In this document: positions 44,088 to 54,127 of the stretch, in pieces
Position numbering within the stretch: the first letter of the stretch is position 1
Layout: each line of letters begins with the position of its first letter
DNA from: Microbacterium dextranolyticum
GTDB lineage: Bacteria; Actinomycetota; Actinomycetes; Actinomycetales; Microbacteriaceae
Assembly (NCBI RefSeq): GCF_016907295.1
Contig: NZ_JAFBBR010000001.1
Span: forward strand, 682,001-746,000
Direction: 5' to 3'
Length of the DNA: 64,000 nt
Made by a program: the position numbers and the translations under genes
The notes under the pieces: generated by a model
Told to the model about the DNA's origin: nothing
The model's database searches: none
Seen by the model: only the letters and a program-made list of their open reading frames with translations

Positions 44088-47000
44088 ATGCGCGGAGGCC
44101 TGGAGCGCTGGAAACGGGGCGTCGGATCGCAAGGGGTTCGACAGGCGCTCGCGTACGCATTCCAGGGATCCTGTGATTCCCACCTTCGATCCACCGCCGG
44201 CGCTGAGGCGCTCGCCTCCTACAGTGCGGCTGGCGGCGGGGGCGTCACGCGCTTCGTCGTCGAAGACGGGGCCATTAACGCGGACACACTCGACGAAGAG
44301 CAACTTCGTCGCTGGGTCGACGGTCGCGACCCTGCGACCGACGAGCGTCGTGGTCGCGACCTGACGTCGCCTGACGCTGACCTCATCCTCGACGGCACGA
44401 TCAATGCGCCAAAGTCCTACAGCATCGCGGCGATGCTCAACGCAGACCTCGCGGCAGAGTTCGAGGCGCTCCAAGATCGACTCCGCGACCGCATCCTCAC
44501 GACGTGGCAGACAGAACTGAATGCGCGCCGAGGCGCAGGCGGCCGCATTCGCGAGTTGCTCCGCCGGGTCGAGGTGGTCGAGCTCCAGCATCGCCGGTCG
44601 CGCGCTCTCGATCCGCACATCCACCGCCATCTGTGGCTCAACGTCAAGGTGCTCGGCCAAGACGGCAAGTGGTCGAACGTCGACTCCCGAGTGGCGATGA
44701 AGATGCAGACGGTCATCAACGCCGAGGGGGAACTCGCGGCGCGCACCGATCCGCAGTGGCTCGATGCTCTCGCTCGGCACGGGCTGACCCTCGACGCCGG
44801 CGGCGAGATCGCGGAGCTCGCGCACGCCGTCCGCCCGCTCTCCCGTCGTTCGACGCAGATCGAGGCGACCCGTGCGGTGCTCCTCGCCTCCTGGCACGGC
44901 GACCACCCCGGCCTCGAGCCGAGCCCCGACGAGCTGCATCGCATCGATCGGCTCGCCTGGGCGAGAGCGCGACCGAACAAGCCGGGTGACGTCGATGAAG
45001 GAGCCTGGGAGCAACTGATCGCCGACGAACTTGCGGCGATCGACCCCGCCATACTGCGCGACCGGGACGCCGTGCCGGCAGACAGGATGCCGATCGACAA
45101 GCTCGACCGAGACCTGCTGGCTGCGCAAGCCGTCGTGGAAGCCGATGCCCGTTCAGCATGCTGTGGCGGACGATTCAGCCTCTTCGATGTCAGAGCGGGC
45201 GCGACGCGGGCTGTCGCGGCATCCGGCGTCGTCGCTCAGCGCGAGCACCTGCAGCCGGTTATCGACGACGTCATCGTTCGCGCGCTCACGCAGACCGTCG
45301 ACATGCTTGAGGGCGAGCCCGACCGCCCCGCGCACATCAAGGGGTACATGGCCTCGAGCACCGCGGCGGCGAAGGTCGAGCTCGCTGCTCGTTTCGACGA
45401 GCTCGCCATCGGTGGCGCTTCGGCGGATCAGGCGGAGGTCTTGACCGCCGCCTCTGCGGTTCTGCAGAACGGAATCCAGCTCGAGGGACGCCAGGTCGAG
45501 GCTGCGGCAGCGATCGCTGGCACCGACCGGTTGGTCTCGATCACGGGGCCTGCGGGAGCGGGCAAGACGACGATGCTGCGGGCAGCGAGGGCGGCGCTCG
45601 CTCATCGCGGACGCCGTATGGTCGTCGTTGCTCCCACCAAGAAGGCGGCATCCGTCGCCGGCCGCGAGATCGGCACATCGGCATCCAGCCTGCACGCGCT
45701 GCTCAGCGACCACGGGTTCAGGTGGGGGCGTGACCCCGCGGGGGCGGAGATCTGGACGCGGCTGACGATTGGAGAGATCGACCCCGCAACCGGTTTCGCC
45801 TATGCGGGACCCTCGCGGTACCGGCTCGCTCCCGGCGATCGAGTCGTCGTGGACGAGGCCGGAATGGTCGACCTCTACGCGGCGAACGCGCTCGCGGCGA
45901 TCGCCGCGGAGTCTGGCGCTGGCATCGCGATGGTCGGCGACCACATGCAAGCGCGCCCCGTCGGACATTCGGGGGCCATGGCCACGATGACTCGGCGTGC
46001 GACGGCCGTCGTGGAGCTGACAGCGGTGCACCGCTTCACCGATCCCGGCTATGCCGTGCTCACGCTGAGGATGCGGGAGCCGGCGTCGAAGGATGCCGCG
46101 CTCGCCGTGGCGACCGACCTCGCCGAACGAGGGCTCATACACCGCGTGGTCGACCACGTCCAAGCGCGCGATGTGATGGTGGAGTCGTACCTCCGCTGGG
46201 CAGCCGGTCAGCGCCGTGTGGCTCTCGTGACCAGCACCAACGAGGAGGCGGATGCCATCAACGAGGCCATCCAGCAACGACGTGTCGATCGCGGCGAGCT
46301 GGCCCTCTCCCGGATCGCAGTCGGGCAGGGCGAGCAGCGACTCCTCGAAGGTGACGTGGTTCAGACTCGCCGCAACGACCGCTCGACCGGCGTGGAGAAT
46401 CGCGCGGTATGGACTGTTCACCGGATCACATCAGCAGGCCTCGAGCTACGCGGCGTCAACGATGCGATCGACACCCGCGTCGTGAGCCTCGAGTACGCGG
46501 CCGAGCACGTGCACCTCGCGTACGCGTCGACGGTGCACGGCATCCAGGGCGAGACGACGGATTCCTCTATCGTCGGACCAGGGGTCGACGCGTCGGGTCT
46601 GTACGTCGGCATGACGCGTGGGCGTGCGCACAACGAGGCGATCGCGATCGCTCGAACGGATGCCGTGGCGCGTGATCAGATCGCGGACAGCATGATGCGC
46701 GGCATCCCCGAGGTCAGTATCGACGACTCGGTGCGCGCGGCGCGGAGCGAGCTCGCGAGGGCGGCACGGTCGCCAGGGGGCACCGCGGGCGACGAGCTGC
46801 GCGAACTGAGCGGATGGATGCGGGACGCTCGGCGTAAATTGCTCGAGCTCGATAGCCAGATCAGCGGCTTCGTGGCCAACCAGCACGGCCGTCGTTCAGA
46901 TGGCGGCGCACTCCGAGGCCTGAAAGAAGATCGGATCAAGCTCGGCGCTCGGTACGCCGCGACGGAGAACCGCTACGACGAGTTGCTGCGCCAGGTTCGT

Positions 47001-47093
47001 GACTCGACTCACGCGGCCGGCGAGATTAGAGATCAGGACCTGGCCGCGCCTATTGCGTTCCCGAGCGCGCAGGGCCGCGTCGGATTACGGTAG
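44088..47093 (+). CDS. MobF-family conjugative relaxase/helicase (TraA-like)
   Basis: The 1001-residue protein would nick oriT and unwind the transferred strand. The relaxase domain (about 1-330) has TINAPKSYSIAAML, the MobF helix, and the three-His metal site DPHIHRHLW (H177, H179, H181). The nucleophilic Tyr is probably in the N-terminal 50 residues (Y23 or Y45). The SF1 helicase half has Walker A GPAGAGKTT near residue 487, Walker B VVVDEAGMVD and the late motif YVGMTRGR. A charged helical tail ends the protein. It is opposite in strand to the transfer operon. Confidence 0.93.
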   Translation: MRGGLERWKRGVGSQGVRQALAYAFQGSCDSHLRSTAGAEALASYSAAGGGGVTRFVVEDGAINADTLDEEQLRRWVDGRDPATDERRGRDLTSPDADLILDGTINAPKSYSIAAMLNADLAAEFEALQDRLRDRILTTWQTELNARRGAGGRIRELLRRVEVVELQHRRSRALDPHIHRHLWLNVKVLGQDGKWSNVDSRVAMKMQTVINAEGELAARTDPQWLDALARHGLTLDAGGEIAELAHAVRPLSRRSTQIEATRAVLLASWHGDHPGLEPSPDELHRIDRLAWARARPNKPGDVDEGAWEQLIADELAAIDPAILRDRDAVPADRMPIDKLDRDLLAAQAVVEADARSACCGGRFSLFDVRAGATRAVAASGVVAQREHLQPVIDDVIVRALTQTVDMLEGEPDRPAHIKGYMASSTAAAKVELAARFDELAIGGASADQAEVLTAASAVLQNGIQLEGRQVEAAAAIAGTDRLVSITGPAGAGKTTMLRAARAALAHRGRRMVVVAPTKKAASVAGREIGTSASSLHALLSDHGFRWGRDPAGAEIWTRLTIGEIDPATGFAYAGPSRYRLAPGDRVVVDEAGMVDLYAANALAAIAAESGAGIAMVGDHMQARPVGHSGAMATMTRRATAVVELTAVHRFTDPGYAVLTLRMREPASKDAALAVATDLAERGLIHRVVDHVQARDVMVESYLRWAAGQRRVALVTSTNEEADAINEAIQQRRVDRGELALSRIAVGQGEQRLLEGDVVQTRRNDRSTGVENRAVWTVHRITSAGLELRGVNDAIDTRVVSLEYAAEHVHLAYASTVHGIQGETTDSSIVGPGVDASGLYVGMTRGRAHNEAIAIARTDAVARDQIADSMMRGIPEVSIDDSVRAARSELARAARSPGGTAGDELRELSGWMRDARRKLLELDSQISGFVANQHGRRSDGGALRGLKEDRIKLGARYAATENRYDELLRQVRDSTHAAGEIRDQDLAAPIAFPSAQGRVGLR

Positions 47094-47110
47094 GCGCCTA
47101 ACGCCTCACC

Positions 47111-47548
47111 TCACTCGCCTCGCACGTCGCGCACCAGTGCGGCGACTCCCGGCGGCAGGTGAATCCGACCTTGAGGAGCGGCCTTCAGCCCTGCGACCTT
47201 TAGGTGCGCGATGCTCAGCCGCGCCCGCTCACCGGGGGTGAAGGTGTGGACGAGGGAGAATCGCATCCAGGTGCGCCCTCGCCGTTCTGTGACCGGATCT
47301 TCGCCTCGCCAGTATCGGCGGTACTCCGCCGCTCGCTCGAAGGGCAACCCTCGCTCGAGGACGACGCATTCGTGAGTGATCGCGCTCCGCGGCGCAGCGC
47401 CGTAGAGGTAGACGGTGTCGCCGAGCCGGATCTTGACGTGCGTCTCCGTCCAGAGGATGTCGTCGTGGTCGCGAAAAGCAGACTCTGAGTCGTAGGTCTT
47501 CGCGTTCGAGTGGACCGACCACTCGGTTGATGAGGTCGGGTGCGTCAC
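47111..47548 (-). CDS. Putative EVE/PUA-like domain protein
   Basis: A 145-residue protein from GTG 47548, chosen because TACCAT lies 7 bases upstream. The pattern STEWSVHSN, ILWTETHVKIRLGDTVYLYG, then SAITHECVVLE resembles EVE/PUA-like folds (the GD.VYiY..p...I core), some of which recognise modified bases. The likeness is by eye only. It ends 17 bases from the relaxase stop on the opposite strand and diverges from a HEPN-like gene. Confidence 0.6.
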   Translation of the reverse strand: MTHPTSSTEWSVHSNAKTYDSESAFRDHDDILWTETHVKIRLGDTVYLYGAAPRSAITHECVVLERGLPFERAAEYRRYWRGEDPVTERRGRTWMRFSLVHTFTPGERARLSIAHLKVAGLKAAPQGRIHLPPGVAALVRDVRGE

Positions 47549-47724
47549 CTGGCAAATGGTACGCCGCACCTGCGGGTGTGACTTCTCGATATCGACGGTG
47601 ATAATCGCGCCGCGTGGTCGACGGTGCGCCGAAGAATAATGTGAGAGCGGACTCGCAATTTGCGTCGTCGTGGGACGACGTCAGCGATCAGCGAGAACGA
47701 AGCACACCTGGGGAGGATTCGCCG

Positions 47725-48393
47725 TTGAGCGCAACAGAATCGTCAATGATGTTCGCCGATCTGAAAGCGCGTCACCGGCGTGAGCGGGATGCCGAGCCGG
47801 CGGCACTTTCGCTGCGCGTGCACCGCGCGTTGAGCTGGCTCGGCCGCGCGGAGCAATCGGCTGACGACCGCGATGTCCAGTTCGTCCTGCTCTGGGTTGC
47901 GTTCAACGCGGCGTACGCTCAGGACCTCGCGATCGACATCTCGCAATCGGAGCGGGAACGGCTGCACGCATTCCTGGGTCAGCTGTGTCGAGTGGACGAG
48001 AAGCGCTTCGAGAACCTGTTGTGGCACGAGTTCTCCGGCAGCGTGCGGATGCTGCTCGAGAACCGATACGTCTTCCAGCCGTTCTGGGACTGGCGCAACG
48101 GGCGCATCAGCGAGGCCGATTTCCAGCGTCAGTTCGATGGCGCGCGCCGGGCCGCCGAACGCGCTTTGGGCGCCGGCGACACCAACGTCGTCCTCCAGAT
48201 CGTTTTTCATCGGCTCTACACGCTGCGCAACCAGCTCGTCCACGGCGGCGCGACCTGGAACGGTGACATCAACCGCGAACAGGTCCGCGACTGCGCAACC
48301 ATCCTCGGGCGCTTCGTGCCGCTGATCATCGCGACGCTGATGGATTACCCCGGCGAAGAGTGGGGCCCCGTCCACTATCCCGTCGTCAGCTGA
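47725..48393 (+). CDS. HEPN-like protein
   Basis: 222 residues from TTG 47725, which has GGGGAGG eight bases upstream; ATG 47746 or GTG 47614 are alternatives. Mostly helical. TLRNQLVHGG (R168-N169-x3-H173) matches the Rx4-6H motif of HEPN domains, many of which are RNases in defence or toxin systems. FWDWRNGRISEADF is a second polar segment. The gene converges on a methyltransferase with a 13-base gap. Confidence 0.65.
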   Translation: MSATESSMMFADLKARHRRERDAEPAALSLRVHRALSWLGRAEQSADDRDVQFVLLWVAFNAAYAQDLAIDISQSERERLHAFLGQLCRVDEKRFENLLWHEFSGSVRMLLENRYVFQPFWDWRNGRISEADFQRQFDGARRAAERALGAGDTNVVLQIVFHRLYTLRNQLVHGGATWNGDINREQVRDCATILGRFVPLIIATLMDYPGEEWGPVHYPVVS

Positions 48394-48406
48394 CGGTCGC
48401 AGCCAG

Positions 48407-49294
48407 TCAAGCCTCCGGTAGGTGCGAAACGACGAACCGACCGACGGCGACCTGGCTGCTGGCGAATCGAGTTGCAGCCCTGAGAGACGCCGCCGCGAAC
48501 GCGGCGTCAAGATCGTCTGTGACCGGCCCTTCGCCATCTCTGTAGTGCATGACGACCGCCCCTCGCTTTCCTCGAGCGGTCACCTCCCGCAGCTCTGCTG
48601 GCGAGAGATAGGACGCGGTCCCGCCCAGCGCCAGCACGCTGTCAAAGTGGGTGCCACACAGCACCCGCTTCTCGTGAGCGTCGCTCCAGGTCATCGCGTG
48701 GATGCCTGCTGTGACCGCGTGCTTTGCCACGAGCGCGTTGAGCATCGCTGTTGAGTGGTCGATGCCGACGTAGCGGACCGGGTCCACGAGACCGGTTGTC
48801 ATGGGCCATCCCGTTCCGCATCCGACGTCGAGGGTGCGCCACAGCTGCTCGCCGAAGACATTCTTGATGAACGTCGTCGTACCTTCGATCTCGTCATCCG
48901 TGAGACAGTGCTTCTTGTCCCACTCGGACGCGACCACGTCGTATTCTGAGGCCACGCATGACCGGGTGATGGGCATATTCTGGATGCCGTACACGTGCTC
49001 CACGCGGCCGCGATTGACGAGAGTTGTCTCGTCAAGGTTGCGATCCATCGTCCAGTGCTTCCAGCCCATCGGGGTGGGCAGATAGATGCGGGTCCATTTG
49101 TAGAACTTCATCGGCTCGCCGAATGTCTGGATCACGTGTGCGGCGCGCGCGAAGTCCGCGGCATCCAACCCCTCGGTCCTCGGAGAAGCGACGTACTCGT
49201 GCGGGGCGCCCTCCGCATACGTGGTCGCGAATTGCCAGTCGAGCTCAGGCTCGAGGTCGAGCCACCAGTTGAGGTCTGTGCGGGTGATCACCAT
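48407..49294 (-). CDS. Class I SAM-dependent methyltransferase
   Basis: The 295-residue protein has an N-terminal region of about 115 residues without a known fold (Trp-rich: LNWWLDLEPELDW, MGWKHWTMDR), then a Rossmann methyltransferase domain with motif I LDVGCGTGWPM (155-165), motif II YVGIDHS and motif IV-like FDSVLALGGTASYL. It lacks the (N/D)PP(Y/F) motif of adenine methylases, so DNA is not an obvious substrate. GGAG precedes ATG 49294. Downstream of the GmrSD-like gene on the same strand. Confidence 0.8.
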   Translation of the reverse strand: MVITRTDLNWWLDLEPELDWQFATTYAEGAPHEYVASPRTEGLDAADFARAAHVIQTFGEPMKFYKWTRIYLPTPMGWKHWTMDRNLDETTLVNRGRVEHVYGIQNMPITRSCVASEYDVVASEWDKKHCLTDDEIEGTTTFIKNVFGEQLWRTLDVGCGTGWPMTTGLVDPVRYVGIDHSTAMLNALVAKHAVTAGIHAMTWSDAHEKRVLCGTHFDSVLALGGTASYLSPAELREVTARGKRGAVVMHYRDGEGPVTDDLDAAFAAASLRAATRFASSQVAVGRFVVSHLPEA

Positions 49295-49430
49295 GTTCTC
49301 CGAGTTCCGCACGGCCCACGAAGTCCGTGCAGTGAGAACTCTGCCGCAAGGTGGCGACATCGAGTGACGTCTCCACGAAGTTCTCTCCCCTGCAACGCCC
49401 AAGGGGGATGCCGGGCACCAGCGGGGATCG

Positions 49431-51822
49431 CTATCGAGGATGTACGCGTTGGAGTTCGATTGCCTGCCGAGCGAAGGCCTCGGCGATCTCCTGGTCAGTT
49501 GCCTCGTCCCAGCTCTCCCCGAGTGCAATGTGGTCGAAGTCCGAGTATCGCTTGCTCTCCCGGTTCTCATACGCCTTGATGCGAAGGCGAAAGCCGAAGT
49601 CGGGACTCCAATCGGTGATCAGCTCGATGGTGTTCCCGCCCCGCAACCTGAATGCCACGCAACTCGTCGGCTCCGTACGGCGACTCTTGGGCCAGAGCCA
49701 CCGTTCCTCAATCCCTACAGCGTCTTCGATTCGATCCGCGATCGCGAGCTGCAGCGCACTTCGGCGTGTATAGATCTTGTCCGTGGCCCGCTTCTTTGCC
49801 ATTGCTATCGATCCATCGTCGAGGCCGTACGCGTGGAGCATGGCGTCGATGCCAAGGCGATCCGCCAGAGCGTCAGGTGTTTGGGGAACATCGGCAACGG
49901 GCATGTCGGCATCCGCGGCGAACTCAGCGATACGGGGAAAGCGAGCAATAGCCTGATCGAGTAACCACGCCGTGCGGGCGCGGACGAGTGTGGCCATCGC
50001 CTGGCCGACTTCCTGTATGCGATCGTGTCTCACGTCCGCGGAAGCACTGGCCACATCGGTCAAGTTGGCCAACTCGTCTCCGAGCATTTCGAACGAGGCC
50101 TGGTGGGCAGCATCAATCCCAGCGTGGCGGTCCGGTCCGATCCTTCCTCTTCCATCCGGGTCGCTCACTGCCCACTCTCGAAGCCGAGCGAACTTGTCTC
50201 GCGGAGCCATCTCCTGCACGGACCGGTTGGCGCCGGCGTCTAGGAACCAGAAGTTGCCCGGCCAGTTCAGATAGGTGTGCGTGGCCGCGTACCGCCGACC
50301 GAAGCCGAGCGGTAGCCGGAAGCGCGACTGGTTGTCGGCTGCCACCACGTGGTCCCAGTCGATCGTGCCCGCTGCAAGAGGAAGCTGCTGTGCCAATGTG
50401 ACGAGAAGTTCGGGGGGCGCTCCGCGCCACCTCTAACCGCTCGTCGTCTGAAAGTAGTCCCCGGACCAGTTGACGACCGCGCTTCAGCTTCGGATATCTG
50501 CCGTGCGCCACTCCGATGATCTCCTCCAACGGGAACTGGCGGCCGGAGGAACCCGCATCGATCGCGACTGCAAACGCATCCCGTCGGAAAGCGTCGCCGA
50601 GGACCTGCTGGTAGCCGAAGAGGGACGCGCCCAGCACATAGTCCTCGACCGTGGCGACATCATTGCTCGTCCACTCGCGGTCGGCATCGCTTGCGACCAC
50701 CCATCCGAACACGTCCTCCCACAGCTGGGTTCGAGTGATCCTCAGGGCGTAGCCGAGTTGCGTGTGCTCGTGGATTGCGGCCGTGAATCGCTGCACGGCG
50801 GTCGCGACGTGCGGAGCGCTGAGCTTCATCGATCGCAGGATCGGGTTCTTATTCGCTTTGCTGAGGCGGTCGACGTTGACCGGCACCATGTCGGATAGGC
50901 CGATCCCCGCGAGAGACAGGCGAGAAAGGAGGCTGAGCGCCCCGTATACGTCGAGTAATCCGTCCGTGGCGTCAGCAATGCCTTGGAGTGCGGCATGAGC
51001 AGACATCTCCCCGGGCGCCGACAGCGCAGGATCGTGCCAGAACGTCTTGACGGCAGCAAAGTAGAGATCGTTGCCGGAAACCGGCGCGCCGCCGCGATTG
51101 ACTCGGCTGAAGACCTCGAGAACGTCCTCCGGATCCCGCACTGTCGCCGAGATCATCGGAATGCTCCGCCGGAACCACGCCTGCCGGATGGACTCCAGTC
51201 GAGTCGCGATCGAGCTCCGAGTGGTTACATCGTCTGGAATGCGGAACTGGGCATCGAGGGCGGAGGTCACACGGTCGAGGCGGGCTTCGTCGATCTCTTC
51301 ATGGAGCAAGTCGCCCAGCGAATGCCAGTTCGAGAGGTCAAGGTATCGGTCGCGATTGGCGATCGGTTCGGCTTCGCGTTCGTTGAACCCCTCGGCTTCT
51401 GGGTCGAGACACGGGTCGAAGCGCCGCCAGAGGATGTATCCGGCGTCTCGTGACGGATCCCGGAAAGCATTCACGTAGAAACGGCCGTAGCCCCGCCCGG
51501 TGAAGATCGAGTAGATCGCAAATACGCGTTGCTGGCCGTCGACGAGCTGGGGATTCGCCCTGTCGGTCTGCCTCACCGCCCTCTGGCCTCCGCCAAGAGG
51601 AATCGATGCTATCCCCGGTCGATCGATTTGGCAGAAGAGCAGCGACCCGACTGGATATCCCATGATCAACGAGTCCAGAAGCAGCCGGATTCGATCTTCC
51701 TTCCACACCTCGTCTCTCTGAACGAGCGCCAGGTCCCACGCGTTGTCCAGCCTTCGCTGGACGATGTCACGGGGAGCGAGTCGGCCGTCTTCGACAGGCT
51801 GTTCGAGGTTCGGGCTGGTCAC
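49431..51822 (-). pseudogene. GmrSD-type (DUF262-DUF1524) nuclease gene, frameshifted in a G6 tract
   Basis: Two overlapping minus-strand frames make one protein of about 796 residues if one base of the G6 run at 50412-50417 is removed. Frame 1 (from GTG 51822, TAGCTT 6 bases upstream) carries DUF262 with the nucleotide-binding motif PQLVDGQQR (D95-R99). Frame 2 carries the DUF1524 HNH-like nuclease: DWDHVV, then NFWFLDAGANRSVQEM. Across the joint a five-G tract reads VARSAPELLVTLAQQLPLAAG. GmrSD enzymes cut DNA with modified cytosines. Damaged, phase-variable, or a sequencing error. Confidence 0.82.
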
Positions 51823-51906
51823 AATGCGAAGCTACCCTTCACTACCGCGCGAGCGCCGCCGGCCGCCGGACGAGATCGAAGATGCCACGGAGATCGCGCT
51901 CCTTGT

Positions 51907-54039
51907 TCAATCTGGGACCGTGAGTCCCAGCTCTTCGAGGTAAGGCGAAGGCCGGAGCGCGCTGTCGAGCAACCGATCGGACAGAACGAATGCGAGGTAC
52001 TTTCGCGCGCGCGTCGTCGCAACGTAGAACAGGCGACGCTCCTGCTCCCGCTTACGGTCGGTCGTCGCGTGCCGGATGGGCCAGATCTCGTCGTTGGCGT
52101 CCAACACGATCACGGCGTCGAACTCGCGACCCTTCGCGCGTAGCGCCGTCATCAAGTGCAAGCGCGCATCGAGTTGCTCATCGTCAACGTCGTCGCTGTC
52201 TTCACTTTGTACTTGGGCGAGCCGGTCCATGGCGTCCGAGATATCTCTATAGAAGCCCGCGAAGTCTTCGTCGTACGATTCGGCCAGGCCGGCGAGATAG
52301 AAGAACGGTGGGTCGGTATAGAAGATGTCATCATCCGACTTGCCGTAGTCCTGCTGGAGCCCCTGGAAGTCGGTGCTCAACGTTCGGACAGCATCAGACA
52401 CGGTGCGCGCGGCGACGAAGGACTCGAGAGCCGTTGCGTATGCGTCGGTCATTCGGGCATCGGCGTTGTCGCCTTTCAACGACCCCCGGTATTCCCGGAA
52501 GCGCACCAGAGCGTCCGGCATTGATCGCAGACGCGTCTTCGTCATATGCGCAATCAAAGCCGATCGATCCGACTTCGACAGGGGGTATTTCTTGACCTTG
52601 TCGCACAGGGAAAGAACCATGTCGACGACCGAAGGGCCGAACGGGGATGCGCTGGCAGCACTGCCGCGGATGAAGAGCATCTGCTTGAGGTCTTCGAACG
52701 CCTTGCTGAGGTTGATGTTCAGATCCTCCGCGGCGTAGAAGCCCATTTCCGCGCCAGCAAACGTGATCTGGTATGGAATGATCTGGCTACGCTTGCGGCT
52801 CACGAGAGCGACGGAACCGATGTCATCGCGTTCCAGCAGGGCGGCGACAAGAGTCGTGGTGCGTTGGATACACTCCGACACGCTCGGATAACGGAGAACC
52901 TCGACTTCCGCCTCGGTATCGAGGTGTGGCCGCACTGATTTCGGCACTCGCCTCGTGTTGTTTGAGATCATCGCCTGCGACATCGCCACGATGTTTGCCG
53001 GAGAACGGTAGTTGGTGTCGAGAACGAACGTCTCGAACTCCCCACCCAGGTACTCGTCAGGTCGCAAGATGAACTCCGGGGACGCGCCCCTCCACTCGTA
53101 GATCGCTTGATCGTCGTCTCCAGCGAGAGTGATGGTTGAGTCGTTCTGCGTGGCGATCGCGCGAATCAGTCTGAGGTCGAGTGGGTTGATGTCCTGAAAC
53201 TCATCGACCAGCACATGGTGAGTCCTGGCTGCGCCGGAGAGCTTCTTGGCTCCACGAGTCGTCATCGTCAAATAGGGCCAGTACTTCTGGTCCTCGAACG
53301 TGATGAGACCCTGAGCGCGCAGTTGCTCGGTCGCTTCGGACCAGAACGGGATGATGTCATCCATCATCTCGCCTATGAAGCTGCGTCTGTGGAGCAGACT
53401 GTTCGGCGTGACCAGCCCGACCTCCTGAAGCGGATCGAGGAGGGCGTCGAGCTGCGACTCCATTCCCGCGTCCTTCAACCATTTGATCTGGCGACGCACG
53501 CTCGACTCGGAGACCTGGTCGTGCCTGAAGCCGAGCGACTTCAGTGACTCCATGGTCGCGAACAGTGCGTCGCCTACGCGAAGCTTGTTGCCGCCGGTGA
53601 GCGCATCGGCAAGCCTGGGGTACTGCTGCCAGACCGGCTGGAGGGCGTTGTTCATAGCCCGTCTGCGTTCGTTCTTGTTCCCCACGAGCTGGGCGTGAGT
53701 GACCAATTGGCGAACCTGGCGGTAGCCCCAGGCGTTGAGTGTGGTTACGCGTACGTTGGCGCTGGCATGCTGCAGGGACGAGTCGCGCTGTAGCCGCGCG
53801 TTGAGCTCGTTCTTCGCGGCACGTGTGAAAGTGATGAAGAGGAATCGCTCGTTCGGGGCCTCCTGGCCGATGCGAGCGCATCTCTGCAGGAGGGAGTTGG
53901 TCTTGCCCGAGCCTGCTGGAGCTAGCAAACGGATCCGAGCGTTGCCAGCCTTTGTGAAGGCGAGCTGGCTCTCGTCGAGCATCCGAGTCCTTTCGACCGC
54001 TTTGTAGATGCTCTCAATGCTAGTCAGCCGGTCCGTCAT
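51907..54039 (-). CDS. UvrD/PcrA-like ATP-dependent DNA helicase
   Basis: The 710-residue SF1A helicase has Walker A APAGSGKTNS (about 40-49), motif Ia ITFTRAAKNEL, motif II VLVDEFQDINPLD, motif III AGDDDQAIYEWRGA, motif IV LDTNYRSP and motif VI YVATTRARKYL. The 2A/2B region is shortened compared with UvrD. All ATPase motifs are intact. It precedes the GmrSD-like gene by 84 bp on the same strand within the conjugative element, suggesting a defence role and not housekeeping repair. Confidence 0.93.
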   Translation of the reverse strand: MTDRLTSIESIYKAVERTRMLDESQLAFTKAGNARIRLLAPAGSGKTNSLLQRCARIGQEAPNERFLFITFTRAAKNELNARLQRDSSLQHASANVRVTTLNAWGYRQVRQLVTHAQLVGNKNERRRAMNNALQPVWQQYPRLADALTGGNKLRVGDALFATMESLKSLGFRHDQVSESSVRRQIKWLKDAGMESQLDALLDPLQEVGLVTPNSLLHRRSFIGEMMDDIIPFWSEATEQLRAQGLITFEDQKYWPYLTMTTRGAKKLSGAARTHHVLVDEFQDINPLDLRLIRAIATQNDSTITLAGDDDQAIYEWRGASPEFILRPDEYLGGEFETFVLDTNYRSPANIVAMSQAMISNNTRRVPKSVRPHLDTEAEVEVLRYPSVSECIQRTTTLVAALLERDDIGSVALVSRKRSQIIPYQITFAGAEMGFYAAEDLNINLSKAFEDLKQMLFIRGSAASASPFGPSVVDMVLSLCDKVKKYPLSKSDRSALIAHMTKTRLRSMPDALVRFREYRGSLKGDNADARMTDAYATALESFVAARTVSDAVRTLSTDFQGLQQDYGKSDDDIFYTDPPFFYLAGLAESYDEDFAGFYRDISDAMDRLAQVQSEDSDDVDDEQLDARLHLMTALRAKGREFDAVIVLDANDEIWPIRHATTDRKREQERRLFYVATTRARKYLAFVLSDRLLDSALRPSPYLEELGLTVPD

Positions 54040-54127
54040 CGCCTGTCGCGGTTACTGGCGCCGGCGGTCCCCGCGAGAGCGGCGCGGGAGTACGATGACT
54101 CCCACGCCGCTCTCCTGTTGCGATGGG

